Source: Idiomarina loihiensis (lineage in GTDB: Bacteria; Pseudomonadota; Gammaproteobacteria; Enterobacterales; Alteromonadaceae). Taken from it: a stretch of 64,000 nucleotides of DNA. Where the stretch lies: NCBI RefSeq assembly GCF_024584785.1, contig NZ_CP074112.1, forward strand, positions 744,001 through 808,000, in the 5' to 3' direction. The notes beneath the pieces were generated by a model. That model was not told where the DNA came from and made no database searches. It saw nothing but the letters and a program-made list of their open reading frames with translations. Of the stretch, positions 49,487-57,460 are shown piece after piece; position 1 is the first letter of the stretch; each line of letters opens with the position of its first letter. A program made the position numbers and the translations under genes.

Positions 49487-51001
49487 ATGAACGATAAAAC
49501 GCAGCAAGCACCTGAAGTTGATGTTAATGAACAGATTGCTCAGCGAAAGGCGAAATTAGCTGCTCTGCGTGAACAAGGTGTAGCGTTTCCTAATGATTTT
49601 CGTCGTGACAGTTTAGCGGCGGATTTACACGCGAACTATGATCACGTTGAAAAAGAGCAACTTGCTGCGCAAGGAGTTCGTGTGAGTATTGCTGGCCGGA
49701 TGATGACTCGGCGGATTATGGGCAAGGCGAGCTTTGCCACTTTGCAAGACATGTCAGGCCAAATTCAAATTTATGTAGCGCGGGATAACTTGCCAGAAGG
49801 TTTCTATAACGAGCAATTCAAAAAGTGGGATCTTGGTGACATTATTGGAGCCACCGGTACCTTATTTATCACTGGAACCGGCGAGTTAAGTGTTCAGGTT
49901 GATGATGTGCGTTTATTAACCAAAGCACTACGACCATTACCCGATAAATTTCATGGTTTAGCTGATCAAGAAATGCGTTATCGTCAGCGCTATCTTGATT
50001 TGATTACTAATCAGGAATCGCGTAGAACTTTTATTATTCGCTCCAAAGTAGTGGACTACATTCGTCGTTATTTAAGCGAACGCCAATTCTTAGAAGTTGA
50101 AACGCCGATGATGCAAACAATCCCTGGCGGGGCGGCGGCACGTCCGTTTGTAACTCATCATAACGCCTTAGATATGCAACTGTATTTGCGTATAGCACCA
50201 GAGCTTTATTTGAAGCGGTTGGTTGTCGGTGGCTTTGAAAAGGTTTTTGAAATCAATCGTAATTTCCGTAATGAAGGGCTATCTACGCGGCATAATCCAG
50301 AGTTTACCATGCTTGAGTTTTACTGGGCCTACGCCGATTATCAAGATTTGATGAACCTAACGGAAGACATGCTGCGTGGTATGGCAACTGATATCTTAGG
50401 TTCAGCGCAATTTGAAAGCGAAGGCGAGATGTATGATTTCAGCAAGCCATTTGCACGCATGACAGTTAAAGAGGCTATTTTGGCCTATTTACCAGAAGCC
50501 TCTGAGCAACAACTTGATTCTTTAGAGCAAGCAACGCAGCTGGCGGAATCCCTCGGTATTAAAGTCAAATCGAACTGGGGCCTTGGTAAAGTTCAAATTG
50601 AGATTTTTGAAGAAGTAGCTGAACATCGTTTATTGCAGCCAACATTTATCACAGCCTACCCAGCTGAGGTATCGCCTCTGGCACGTCGTAATGATGCGGA
50701 TCCATTCATTACGGATCGGTTCGAATTTTTTGTTGGTGGACGCGAATTAGCCAATGGATTTTCCGAGTTGAATGATGCTGAAGACCAAGCTGAGCGTTTC
50801 CGGGAGCAAGTTCAACAAAAAGAAGCCGGTGATGATGAAGCGATGTTCTATGATGAGGACTACGTTACTGCATTAGAGCATGGTTTGCCACCAACGGCAG
50901 GTGAGGGTATCGGCATTGATCGGTTAGTTATGCTGCTAACTAATTCAGCTTCTATCCGTGATGTATTACTGTTCCCTCACATGCGCCCACGCAAAGGCTA
51001 A
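49487..51001 (+). CDS. lysS: Lysyl-tRNA synthetase, class II
   Basis: A 504-residue class II synthetase: N-terminal OB-fold anticodon domain ([21 protein letters not shown]), then the catalytic domain with motif 1 ([15 protein letters not shown]), motif 2 ([26 protein letters not shown]) and motif 3 ([13 protein letters not shown]). It charges tRNA-Lys. It is 57 bases after prfB, the conserved gammaproteobacterial pairing. It is the last clearly core gene of the rightward group. Confidence 0.98.
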   Translation: MNDKTQQAPEVDVNEQIAQRKAKLAALREQGVAFPNDFRRDSLAADLHANYDHVEKEQLAAQGVRVSIAGRMMTRRIMGKASFATLQDMSGQIQIYVARDNLPEGFYNEQFKKWDLGDIIGATGTLFITGTGELSVQVDDVRLLTKALRPLPDKFHGLADQEMRYRQRYLDLITNQESRRTFIIRSKVVDYIRRYLSERQFLEVETPMMQTIPGGAAARPFVTHHNALDMQLYLRIAPELYLKRLVVGGFEKVFEINRNFRNEGLSTRHNPEFTMLEFYWAYADYQDLMNLTEDMLRGMATDILGSAQFESEGEMYDFSKPFARMTVKEAILAYLPEASEQQLDSLEQATQLAESLGIKVKSNWGLGKVQIEIFEEVAEHRLLQPTFITAYPAEVSPLARRNDADPFITDRFEFFVGGRELANGFSELNDAEDQAERFREQVQQKEAGDDEAMFYDEDYVTALEHGLPPTAGEGIGIDRLVMLLTNSASIRDVLLFPHMRPRKG

Positions 51002-51022
51002 GAATTAAGTGAATATGCTGTA

Positions 51023-51052
51023 CGTTGTTAGCCCTTCGAAGGGCTAACAACG
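51023..51052. terminator. Perfect 30-base palindrome between lysS and the PLP enzyme gene
   Basis: CGTTGTTAGCCCTTC / GAAGGGCTAACAACG is a perfect inverted repeat with essentially no spacer. It lies between two convergent genes, where a bidirectional terminator is expected. It lacks a T-tract on either strand. Confidence 0.7.
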
Positions 51053-51065
51053 CAACTTACTCTAA

Positions 51066-52229
51066 CTAACGACTTGGCAGTGCCTGCAACAAATCTGCTA
51101 ATAGTTCATGTTTGTCCTCAATCCCCGCCGATAGTCGTAATAAATCCGAAGGACAAGGAGTACCAGCGCCTTCAACACTGGCTCGGTGCTCAATTAAACT
51201 CTCTACGCCGCCTAAGGATGTTGCACGCTTCCATAACTTGGTATTGGCGGCAACGTGAATAGCAGCGGCTTCACCGCCCACTACCTGTATAGAAAGCATC
51301 CCACCAAAGCCGCCAGACATTTGTTTACAGGCAACTTCGTAGCCTGCAAAATTCGGTAATCCTGGATAAAGCACAGCTTTGATTTGTGGGTGTTGTTGTA
51401 ATTGTTCGGCTAAGAATAAGGCATTCTCACAGGCGGCTTTTACTCGTAGATGTAGCGTACGCATACCGCGCAACAGTTGTGCAGCATCATACGGGCTAGG
51501 AACAGCTCCTAGTTGCGCTCGAATACTCCGAATACGTTGCCAATAGGGATGATCAGCAGCTGTAATCAGTGCTCCAGCAATAACATCTGAATGACCATTT
51601 AAGTATTTGGTAGCTGAATGCATGACAATGTCAGCACCTAGTGCTAGGGGCTGACTAAGAATAGGCGTCGCACAAGTTGAATCTACTGCAACCCAAGCGT
51701 CAGCCTGATGAGCCAAGGCCACAATTTCAGTAATATCGGAGATGGTCCAAAGTGGATTTCCCGGTGTTTCAAGCCATACTAATTTGGTTTTTCCCGGTTG
51801 CATAGCTTGCTTGACTAAGTGTAATTGGGTCATATCTACAAAGCTGAATTGTAATCCCCAATCTTTAGCAAAGTTCAGTAACCAATGACGCAAAGCCCAG
51901 TACATAATGTGTGGGACTATAACATGGTCACCTGGTTGTAAGGCCAGAAAAACTGAAGTAGCAGCCGCCATACCCGAACTAAACAGCAGCGCTTGTTCAC
52001 CTTGCTCTAATTGGCAAAGTAGCTGTTCAACCGGCTTATAGGTCGGGTTGTCAGCACGCGAATAAACATTACCAGTAGGGTAACTGTTATCAACGCCACG
52101 AATATAGGTTGTCGCTACGTGGATAGGAAGCACCACTCCTTGGCTTTCTTTATCAATAGTACCGAGAGCTTGGGCAACGGCGGTAGCCGAGCTATAGGGA
52201 TATGAAAAACTGGTCGTTTTAATCGTCAC
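51066..52229 (-). CDS. Transsulfuration-type PLP-dependent enzyme (Cys/Met metabolism family)
   Basis: A 387-residue fold-type I PLP enzyme. The PLP lysine lies in MHSATKYLNGHSDVIAG; YSRADNPTYKPVEQLLCQLEQGE and LLFSSGMAAATSVF are the classic N-terminal signatures. EHRASVEGAGTPCPSDLLRLSAGIE near the end is the substrate-carboxylate region. Cystathionine gamma-synthase, cystathionine beta-lyase and related lyases share these motifs; the beta-lyase side is slightly favoured by the WLETPGNPLW segment, but the exact reaction is not settled. It is the last core gene before the accessory region. Confidence 0.85.
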   Translation of the reverse strand: MTIKTTSFSYPYSSATAVAQALGTIDKESQGVVLPIHVATTYIRGVDNSYPTGNVYSRADNPTYKPVEQLLCQLEQGEQALLFSSGMAAATSVFLALQPGDHVIVPHIMYWALRHWLLNFAKDWGLQFSFVDMTQLHLVKQAMQPGKTKLVWLETPGNPLWTISDITEIVALAHQADAWVAVDSTCATPILSQPLALGADIVMHSATKYLNGHSDVIAGALITAADHPYWQRIRSIRAQLGAVPSPYDAAQLLRGMRTLHLRVKAACENALFLAEQLQQHPQIKAVLYPGLPNFAGYEVACKQMSGGFGGMLSIQVVGGEAAAIHVAANTKLWKRATSLGGVESLIEHRASVEGAGTPCPSDLLRLSAGIEDKHELLADLLQALPSR

Positions 52230-52296
52230 TGGGTTACCTATGAGTCGTCATTTATTAACCAACCATAGCTTATCTGACTCTGTTTAATTCGGCTAT

Positions 52297-53300
52297 ATGA
52301 ATCACTCACTCGTTGCTATATCTAAAGCCACCGGGCAGCCCGGTGGCACGAGCTATACCTACGACGGCCACAACCGCCGTGTTAAGGTGGCGGGCGATGG
52401 TGATACCCGCTACTATCTCTACAGCCAGTCGGGGCAGCTGTTATTGAGTGAAGACAACGGCGTTCAAACGAACTACATTTACCTTGGCAATAGGCTTATC
52501 GCTGAAGACCGCCAGGCAACAACCACCTTTATCCATACAGATAGGTTGGGCAGCCCGGTGGCACGAACCAACAGCACAGGAGCGGTAGAGAGTCGCCGGC
52601 ATTACCAACCTTTTGGTGACACTTACGAAGCGCCAAGCGACGACATCGGCTACACTGGCCATAAGTACGATAATGACTTAGGCCTGAGTTATATGCAGGC
52701 ACGATACTATGATCCAGTTATCGGGCGGTTTTACTCGAATGATCCTGTTGATTTCCTAGGACATGTGCAACACGGTAATCCGACGATGGGATTCAACCGT
52801 TATGCGTATGCCTATAATAATCCCTATAAGTACAAAGATCCGACTGGTAAAATTCCATTACTAATTCCTGTTATAATGTTTGTTGCTAAAGAAATTGCGG
52901 CAGAGGCAGCTAGTCAAGCAACAGGTGGTGCAACTGACTTTCTTTCTACAAGGCGTATGGCAACAAAGGGGCCAAGAAGCTATATCTGACCTATACCAAA
53001 ACTAATAAAAGAACTGGTGAAGTTTACTCAGGTAGAACAAGTGGTACTGGCGACCCTATGGAAATTTTGAAAAAAAGGGATGGTAACCATCACAAAAACA
53101 AAGATGGATTTGGACCAGCTGAACCGGATAAAGTATCTGAAAATAAAGATGCTATCCGAGGCAGAGAGCAGCAATTGATAGAGGGTAATGGTGGTGCTAA
53201 GTCTCAAGATGGTACATCAGGAAATGCTATTAACGGAATTTCAGATAAAAATCCGAACAAGCAAGAATATATAGAAGCAGCGAAAAAAGAGTTTAACTAA
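52297..53300 (+). pseudogene. Orphan Rhs C-terminal cassette 1: Rhs core fused to a GIY-YIG-like toxin tip, frameshifted
   Basis: The frame from 52297 encodes only the end of an Rhs protein: YDGHNRRVKVAGDGDTRYYL, the core RYYDPVIGRFYSNDPVD and the DPTGK boundary after which toxin tips begin. It stops at 52989. The other frame then encodes KKLYLTYTKTNKRTGEVYSG and on to 53300, ending AAKKEFN. A single-base loss in the AAAGGGG run at about 52965-52971 explains the break. The tip (TY..VYSGRT...HH..IRGREQQLIE..GG..N.ING) resembles GIY-YIG/URI-type nuclease toxins; that assignment is by eye. No Rhs N-terminus is present and homology starts at about 52357. The Imm26-like gene follows by 2 bases. 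Confidence 0.8.
52360..52698 (+). repeat. Rhs core direct repeat, copy 1
   Basis: About 339 bases nearly identical to 55951-56289, with about 20 differences counted by eye. Identity ends abruptly within the codons for LGLSYMQ; past that point only protein-level similarity remains. Confidence 0.9.
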
Positions 53301-53302
53301 TT

Positions 53303-53779
53303 ATGGCCAAAAAATTTAAAGAAGGGGATATTTTTGTTATTCCTATGAAAGGTGGTAATTACTGCTTCGGGAAAGTGTTAGCGAATACATGGGGCTTTTT
53401 CGATTTTTGTTCAAAAGAACCTATTTTTGACGAAGAGAAATTAAAGTCATCAAGTTATGCATTCCAGATATCCGTAGTTGACGCACCTTTAAAAAATGGA
53501 CAGTGGAAAATTATCGCTAACATGGATTTAACCGAAGAAGAACGAGTTAAGAAATATTTCTATAAAATGGATAAGCTTAGTCATAAAGTATGGAAGACCC
53601 TTACTGGCATTGAAGAGATTCCGACTACTATTGAAGAGTGTTTATCCCTTGAGCTTTGCGCTGTTTATGATCCTGTTCATGTGCTTGAACGGCTTGAGTA
53701 TTATTTTTCAGGCGAGGATGATCCTAGTATATTATATGATACCAAAATGCTAGAAGAGAAAGGCATATCTACTATGTAA
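53303..53779 (+). CDS. Imm26-like immunity protein of Rhs cassette 1
   Basis: A 158-residue soluble acidic protein. The N-terminal KKFKEGDIFVIPMKGGNYCFGKVLA matches the opening of the Imm26 immunity family (GDxFxIPLxxGxYxxGRV). It starts 2 bases after the toxin frame and is visibly more AT-rich than the core genes, as is common for horizontally moved immunity genes. It would neutralise the GIY-YIG-like tip. The gene itself is intact although its toxin partner is frameshifted. Binding to this toxin is inferred from gene order. Confidence 0.7.
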   Translation: MAKKFKEGDIFVIPMKGGNYCFGKVLANTWGFFDFCSKEPIFDEEKLKSSSYAFQISVVDAPLKNGQWKIIANMDLTEEERVKKYFYKMDKLSHKVWKTLTGIEEIPTTIEECLSLELCAVYDPVHVLERLEYYFSGEDDPSILYDTKMLEEKGISTM

Positions 53780-53841
53780 ACCTAAGCCTGTCCCTCAATA
53801 AAAAAGGACAGCAAAAATTGTTTCAATAAAGCTCTAAATCC

Positions 53842-53883
53842 AAGCCCCTCCCTCACCATTAACTCGGTGTCGGCGGGGCTTTG
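53842..53883 (+). terminator. Cassette 1 terminator, cut short by IS256
   Basis: AAGCCCC and GGGGCTT can pair around a loop containing further dyads. The end GCGGGGCTTTG matches the terminator after the next cassette piece (55461-55471). There a T-run follows; here the IS256 end begins at once at 53884. Confidence 0.6.
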
Positions 53884-55190
53884 GAGAGTGTAAAAATATC
53901 TGTGTAAATGGCATTCTTAACAATATCGAAGAAGGATATCAGAATGCCAATATCAGACAAACTCATCGACCAGCTGCTTGACGGCTGTGATTCCCCAGAA
54001 GACATCTTAGGCGAAGCCGGCCTACTCAAACAGCTTACCAAGAAGGTGGCAGAGCGGGTGCTAGAGGCTGAAATGGAAGCTCATTTAGGCTACGCACCAA
54101 ATGTCTCAGCCGGCAACAACAGCGGCAACTCTCGTAATGGTAAAACCAAGAAAACTGTTCGTAGCATCAATGGCGATGTCGAACTAGATATTCCTCGTGA
54201 CCGTAACGGTAGTTTTGAGCCCAAGTTAGTTCGCAAAGGCGAACGCCAGCTGAATGGATTTGATGAGCGCATCATAGCATTGTATGCGCGTGGCATGACT
54301 ACTCGTGACATTCAAGCATACCTTGAAGAAGCCTATGGTGTTGAAGTCTCGCCGACGTTCATTTCTCAGGTGACCAACGCCGTCATGGACGAGGTCAAGG
54401 CCTGGCAGCATCGTCCGTTGGCAAAGCTGTACCCAGTTGTTTACCTTGATTGTCTAGTCGTTCGCAGCCGTGATTCTGGTGTTGTACAGAATAAGTCAGT
54501 GTACCTAGCGCTTGGCATCAACACTGACGGTGAAAAAGAGCTGCTCGGGCTGTGGATGGCCCAAACTGAAGGCGCTAAATTCTGGCTATCGGTAATGAAC
54601 GAGCTGAAAAACCGTGGTGTAGACGATATCTTCATTGCCTGCTGCGATGGCCTTAAAGGCTTCCCAGAAGCCATTGAGGCGGTTTACCCGAAGACTCAAG
54701 TGCAACTTGTGCATTGTGCACCAAATTCGCCACTCTCTGCGGTACGTAAACTGGAAACAGCGCAAGACTATTGCCGCTGATTTAAAACTCATTTATGGCG
54801 CGGCTACTCGCGCTGAAGCCGAGCAGGCACTAGAAAATTTCGCCTCGACATGGGACTCTGAGCATCCCACCATCAGTCGCTCATGGCGGGCAAACTGGGA
54901 GCGCTTAAGTGTGTTCTTCGACTACCCAGTTGAGATACGCAAGGCCATTTATACCACCAATGCCATTGAGTCGCTGAATGTGTCACTGCGCAAAATCACC
55001 AAAACTCGCCGGTCGTTCCCTAACGACGAAGCCGTCATGAAGGTGCTGTACTTGGCCTTGCATCAGGCTTCAAAAAAGTGGACTATGCCCATACGCAACT
55101 GGAAGCCAGCGATGGCACAGTTCGAGATTATATATCAGGATCGGATTTAACAGTGAAACCAGCCATTTACACAAAATCTTTTACAGTCTC
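53884..55190 (+). mobile_element. IS256-family insertion sequence (1.3 kb)
   Basis: Imperfect 29-base terminal inverted repeats are visible: the left end at 53884-53912 (GAGAGTGTAAAAATATCTGT then GTAAATGGC) and the right end at 55162-55190 (reverse complement GAGACTGTAAAAGATTTTGT then GTAAATGGC). They enclose one transposase gene. The 8 bases on either side (GGGCTTTG and TATGACAA) do not match, so there is no target duplication, which suggests later rearrangement. Confidence 0.9.
53944..55150 (+). pseudogene. IS256-family transposase, frameshifted
   Basis: The first frame (53944-54780) encodes a typical MULE/IS256 transposase: KVAERVLEAEMEAHLGY, GVEVSPTFISQVTNAVMDEV and LDCLVVRSRD with the first catalytic Asp, then FIACCDGLKGFPEAIEAVYP with the second. 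After LVHC it runs out of frame. The remaining 140 residues, including the third acidic residue in TTNAIESLNVSLRK, are in another frame to 55150. The usual QLCIVHQIRHS reads through if one T of CAACTTGTG (54706-54709) is removed. A one-base insertion has therefore disrupted the gene, unless it is a sequencing error. Confidence 0.9.
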
Positions 55191-55191
55191 T

Positions 55192-55413
55192 ATGACAAAA
55201 AAGCAACTAATTCTCCAATATGTTTTTTATATTCCCATAGCAAGTGTTCTGGGGGTTGGGGCGATTACTTTACTATTTTATTATAGCTATGGCTGGAGCC
55301 TTGAATATGCATTTTCTTGGTTTAAAGTAGCTTCTGTTTTTATAGTTATTTTATTTTACATATTAAATCTAAATGTTCTGATTAAAGTCTTGAAAAAGAA
55401 AAATGGCATGTAG
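55192..55413 (+). CDS. Small membrane protein next to the IS256 end, possible truncated immunity gene
   Basis: A 73-residue product beginning MTKKQLILQYVFYIPIASVL, with two transmembrane segments (about residues 8-30 and 42-62) and a basic end KVLKKKNGM. The ATG is the second to fourth base after the IS256 inverted repeat, so no native promoter or RBS remains. It is followed by a terminator like that of cassette 1. It looks like the surviving part of an immunity or small membrane gene from an Rhs cassette; no family was recognised. Confidence 0.45.
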   Translation: MTKKQLILQYVFYIPIASVLGVGAITLLFYYSYGWSLEYAFSWFKVASVFIVILFYILNLNVLIKVLKKKNGM

Positions 55414-55446
55414 CTTAATATATTGAAGGCATAAACCTTTAAATCC

Positions 55447-55477
55447 AAAGCCTCGCACTCGCGGGGCTTTGTTTTTT
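55447..55477 (+). terminator. Terminator after the small membrane gene
   Basis: AAAGCCTCGC / GCGGGGCTTT with loop ACTC (one T-G pair) is followed by GTTTTTT. It shares TAAATCCAA upstream and GCGGGGCTTTG with the cassette 1 terminator, indicating recurrent cassette ends. Confidence 0.9.
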
Positions 55478-55522
55478 CTGGCTCTGGTGGATTTAATTTT
55501 GTTTTCAAGGCTGCTGAGCGAC

Positions 55523-55741
55523 TCAGTGAAAAAATCCGTTTGGTGCCAAATTCAATTGGGTGATCTGCTCAGGTGAAAAGCCGTGCCGAAGGAGTTCGAA
55601 GTCAATTATTTGCACTTGAGCCTTTTGGCCTTCGCCAATCAATTTATAGCAACTGCCACTCGCTGTAATGATTAATCTTTTGTTTGGAAAAATCTTTTCA
55701 ACCTTTGAGGTACTGATATAGCTGCCCGGTGAAGGTAGTGT
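55523..55741 (-). pseudogene. C-terminal remnant of an unidentified gene
   Basis: The minus strand is open for about 72 codons with protein-like composition: SYISTSKVEKIFPNKRLIIT, then KLIGEGQKAQVQIIDFELL, ending LNLAPNGFFH and a TGA at 55523. There is no start codon, and the open frame begins where Rhs cassette 2 starts. It is probably the tail of a gene cut off by the rearrangement that brought in the Rhs piece. No family recognised. The rest of the 55478-55790 gap shows nothing else. Confidence 0.35.
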
Positions 55742-56868
55742 TCAGAATTCTGTGTCATTTCGATAATCTAAGCAAAAAGGACAACACTGCACTGAATCGC
55801 TTAACCAGCGTCAACGGCTCAGGTGCTGCGGCAAAGAGTTATGGCTCCTTTGATTACGACACACGAGGCAACATCACCGACAACAGCCATGTTGAGATGA
55901 GTTACAACCTAGCCAACCAGATGACCGCAGCGCTTGGCAAGAGTTACAGCTACGACGGTTACAACCGCCGCGTTAAGGTGGCAGGCGATGGAGATACCCG
56001 CTATTATCTTTACAGCCAGTCGGGGCAGCTGTTATTGAGTGAAGACAACGGCGTTCAAACGAACTACATTTACCTTGGTAGCAAGCTTATTGCTGAGGAG
56101 CGCCAGTCAACAACCACCTTTATCCATTCAGACATGTTGGGCAGCCCGGTGGCACGAACCAACAGCACAGGAAGGGTAGAGAGTCGCCGGCATTACCAAC
56201 CTTTTGGTGACACTTACGAAGCGCCAAGCGACGACATCGGCTACACTGGCCATAAGTACGATAATGACTTAGGCCTGAGTTATATGCAGCAGCGGTATTA
56301 TGACCCAGTGATTGGCAGATTCTATTCGAATGACCCGGTTGATATGTTGGGGCATATGCAGCGTGGCAATAATCCAGCGAATGGTTTTAACCGATATGCG
56401 TATGCTAATAACAATCCATACAAGTATGTAGATCCTGATGGTGAATTTGGAGTTTTAGGTGTAATAGCTGGTGCAGGGTTTGAAGTATTTTCTCAAGTAA
56501 CTTCCTCGATGAGTAAAGGTAGTAGCTTTTCTGAGTCCATGTCTAATTTGAATTTAGGTAAAGTAGCTGCCGCTAGAGGAAATATGACTGCAGGTTTTGG
56601 TGCTGCAAAAGTAAGCTTGGAATTAGGCTCGAAAACAGAAAGAGCAATAGTTGGTGCAAATGGGGCGGCAATTGCGGGTACTGCTGGTGCCGCTACTGCT
56701 GGTATGCGAGAAACTGATATGACAAATGCTGGCGTAGCTAAAGTTGTCGATGGTTTAACCGCTCCGATTCCAGCGGGAAGTATGATAAATGGTGCTTTAG
56801 AAAATCCTGATGCGGTTAGCAATGCTTTTGATAAGGCTAAACAAGTTATTGATGATATTAAAAAATAG
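55729..56868 (+). CDS. Orphan Rhs C-terminal cassette 2: Rhs core plus Gly/Ala-rich tip
   Basis: An open frame of up to 379 residues. Rhs homology begins at about 55788 (ALNRLTSVNGSG, YDTRGNIT, a YD repeat); the first 20 codons are unrelated and the start is uncertain. The core again contains RYYDPVIGRFYSNDPVD and ends at DPDGE. The following 150 residues are specific: rich in Gly, Ala and Ser with hydrophobic stretches (GVLGVIAGAGFEVF, IVGANGAAIAGTAGAATAG) and ending DKAKQVIDDIKK. No nuclease motif is visible. A membrane-active or structural tip is possible, consistent with the membrane protein encoded next. The Rhs N-terminus and shell are missing. Confidence 0.75.
   Translation: MKVVFRILCHFDNLSKKDNTALNRLTSVNGSGAAAKSYGSFDYDTRGNITDNSHVEMSYNLANQMTAALGKSYSYDGYNRRVKVAGDGDTRYYLYSQSGQLLLSEDNGVQTNYIYLGSKLIAEERQSTTTFIHSDMLGSPVARTNSTGRVESRRHYQPFGDTYEAPSDDIGYTGHKYDNDLGLSYMQQRYYDPVIGRFYSNDPVDMLGHMQRGNNPANGFNRYAYANNNPYKYVDPDGEFGVLGVIAGAGFEVFSQVTSSMSKGSSFSESMSNLNLGKVAAARGNMTAGFGAAKVSLELGSKTERAIVGANGAAIAGTAGAATAGMRETDMTNAGVAKVVDGLTAPIPAGSMINGALENPDAVSNAFDKAKQVIDDIKK
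55951..56289 (+). repeat. Rhs core direct repeat, copy 2
   Basis: This is the second copy of the 339-base core shared with 52360-52698, in the same orientation and 3,591 bases away. It is a ready substrate for homologous recombination that would delete everything between the two cassettes. Confidence 0.9.
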
Positions 56869-56892
56869 TGAGCGTGATCTAATTTAGAAGAC

Positions 56893-57198
56893 ATGAAAGT
56901 TATGAAATATCTAAAAAATTGTGTTTTTAACCCAACGGTGTTGTTATATGCAATGTGCCAGATAATTAGAAAGGGTTATATTACGTTTCTGATTATAGCT
57001 GTGCCTGCCTATTTCATGGCGCCGGAAATTGAATTTAAAATTATGTATTTCTTGATTGCCTCTTTCGTTATTCTTGTATTTACATTGCTTGTTTGTTTTA
57101 TATTAAAGCTGTATGACTTGTCTTCAACTGGTGAATGGAAAAGCTTTTATGCGCTGCCACCCAAAGAAAGAGGAATTGCAATTGGCGACGTAATTTGA
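56893..57198 (+). CDS. Small membrane protein, candidate immunity protein of Rhs cassette 2
   Basis: A 101-residue protein with two strong transmembrane helices (about 27-43 and 49-73: ITFLIIAVPAYFMA, FLIASFVILVFTLLVCFIL) and a cytoplasmic-type tail ending PPKERGIAIGDVI. It lies 24 bases after the Rhs frame on the same strand and is AT-rich. Position right after an Rhs tip suggests immunity; membrane location would suit a toxin acting at the inner membrane. No family recognised. The start may be either ATG of MKVM. Confidence 0.5.
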   Translation: MKVMKYLKNCVFNPTVLLYAMCQIIRKGYITFLIIAVPAYFMAPEIEFKIMYFLIASFVILVFTLLVCFILKLYDLSSTGEWKSFYALPPKERGIAIGDVI

Positions 57199-57247
57199 CA
57201 ATGAAACTTTGGTGTCAAGTCTTGAATTTTGCCCCTGTATATTAAAC

Positions 57248-57280
57248 AAAAAGGGCACCCATTAAACGGTGTTCTTTTTA
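57248..57280 (+). terminator. Terminator of Rhs cassette 2
   Basis: AAAAAGGGCACC / GGTGTTCTTTTT with an 8-base loop, including two G-T pairs, ends in a T-run. It lies 50 bases after the membrane gene. Confidence 0.8.
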
Positions 57281-57310
57281 TCCCCAAACCGCGCAAAACC
57301 ACCAACAGCC

Positions 57311-57429
57311 CGATCAGTCACTGCCAGTAGAAGTGATCAGTGTTCACCAGCAGGGCTGTCATTTTGCTGCAGCGCCTACAGGTGGCGGTGCTGCATAAAT
57401 TGATCTTTTCTGCTGGCAGTGACTGATCA
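57311..57429. repeat. 119-base element bounded by 22-base imperfect inverted repeats
   Basis: The left arm 57311-57332 and the reverse complement of the right arm 57408-57429 agree at 20 of 22 bases (core CTGGCAGTGACTGATC). Internal dyads include GCAGCGCC/GGCGGTGCTGC at 57369-57393 and ACAGCCC/GGGCTGT at 57304-57359, so more than one fold is possible. The stretch 57199-57460 otherwise holds only the terminator at 57248. It could be a small non-autonomous element or a strongly structured intergenic repeat. Confidence 0.6.
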
Positions 57430-57460
57430 GTTCTGCTGCTCAATACTGCTCAGTCTGCTG

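Noticed and set aside
53058-53300. A stand-alone 80-residue gene
   Set aside because: The same frame continues upstream with protein-like sequence fused to the Rhs core; it is the toxin tip after a one-base loss, not an independent gene.
53876-55198. Target duplication flanking IS256
   Set aside because: GGGCTTTG on the left and TATGACAA on the right do not match in any 8-9 base alignment.
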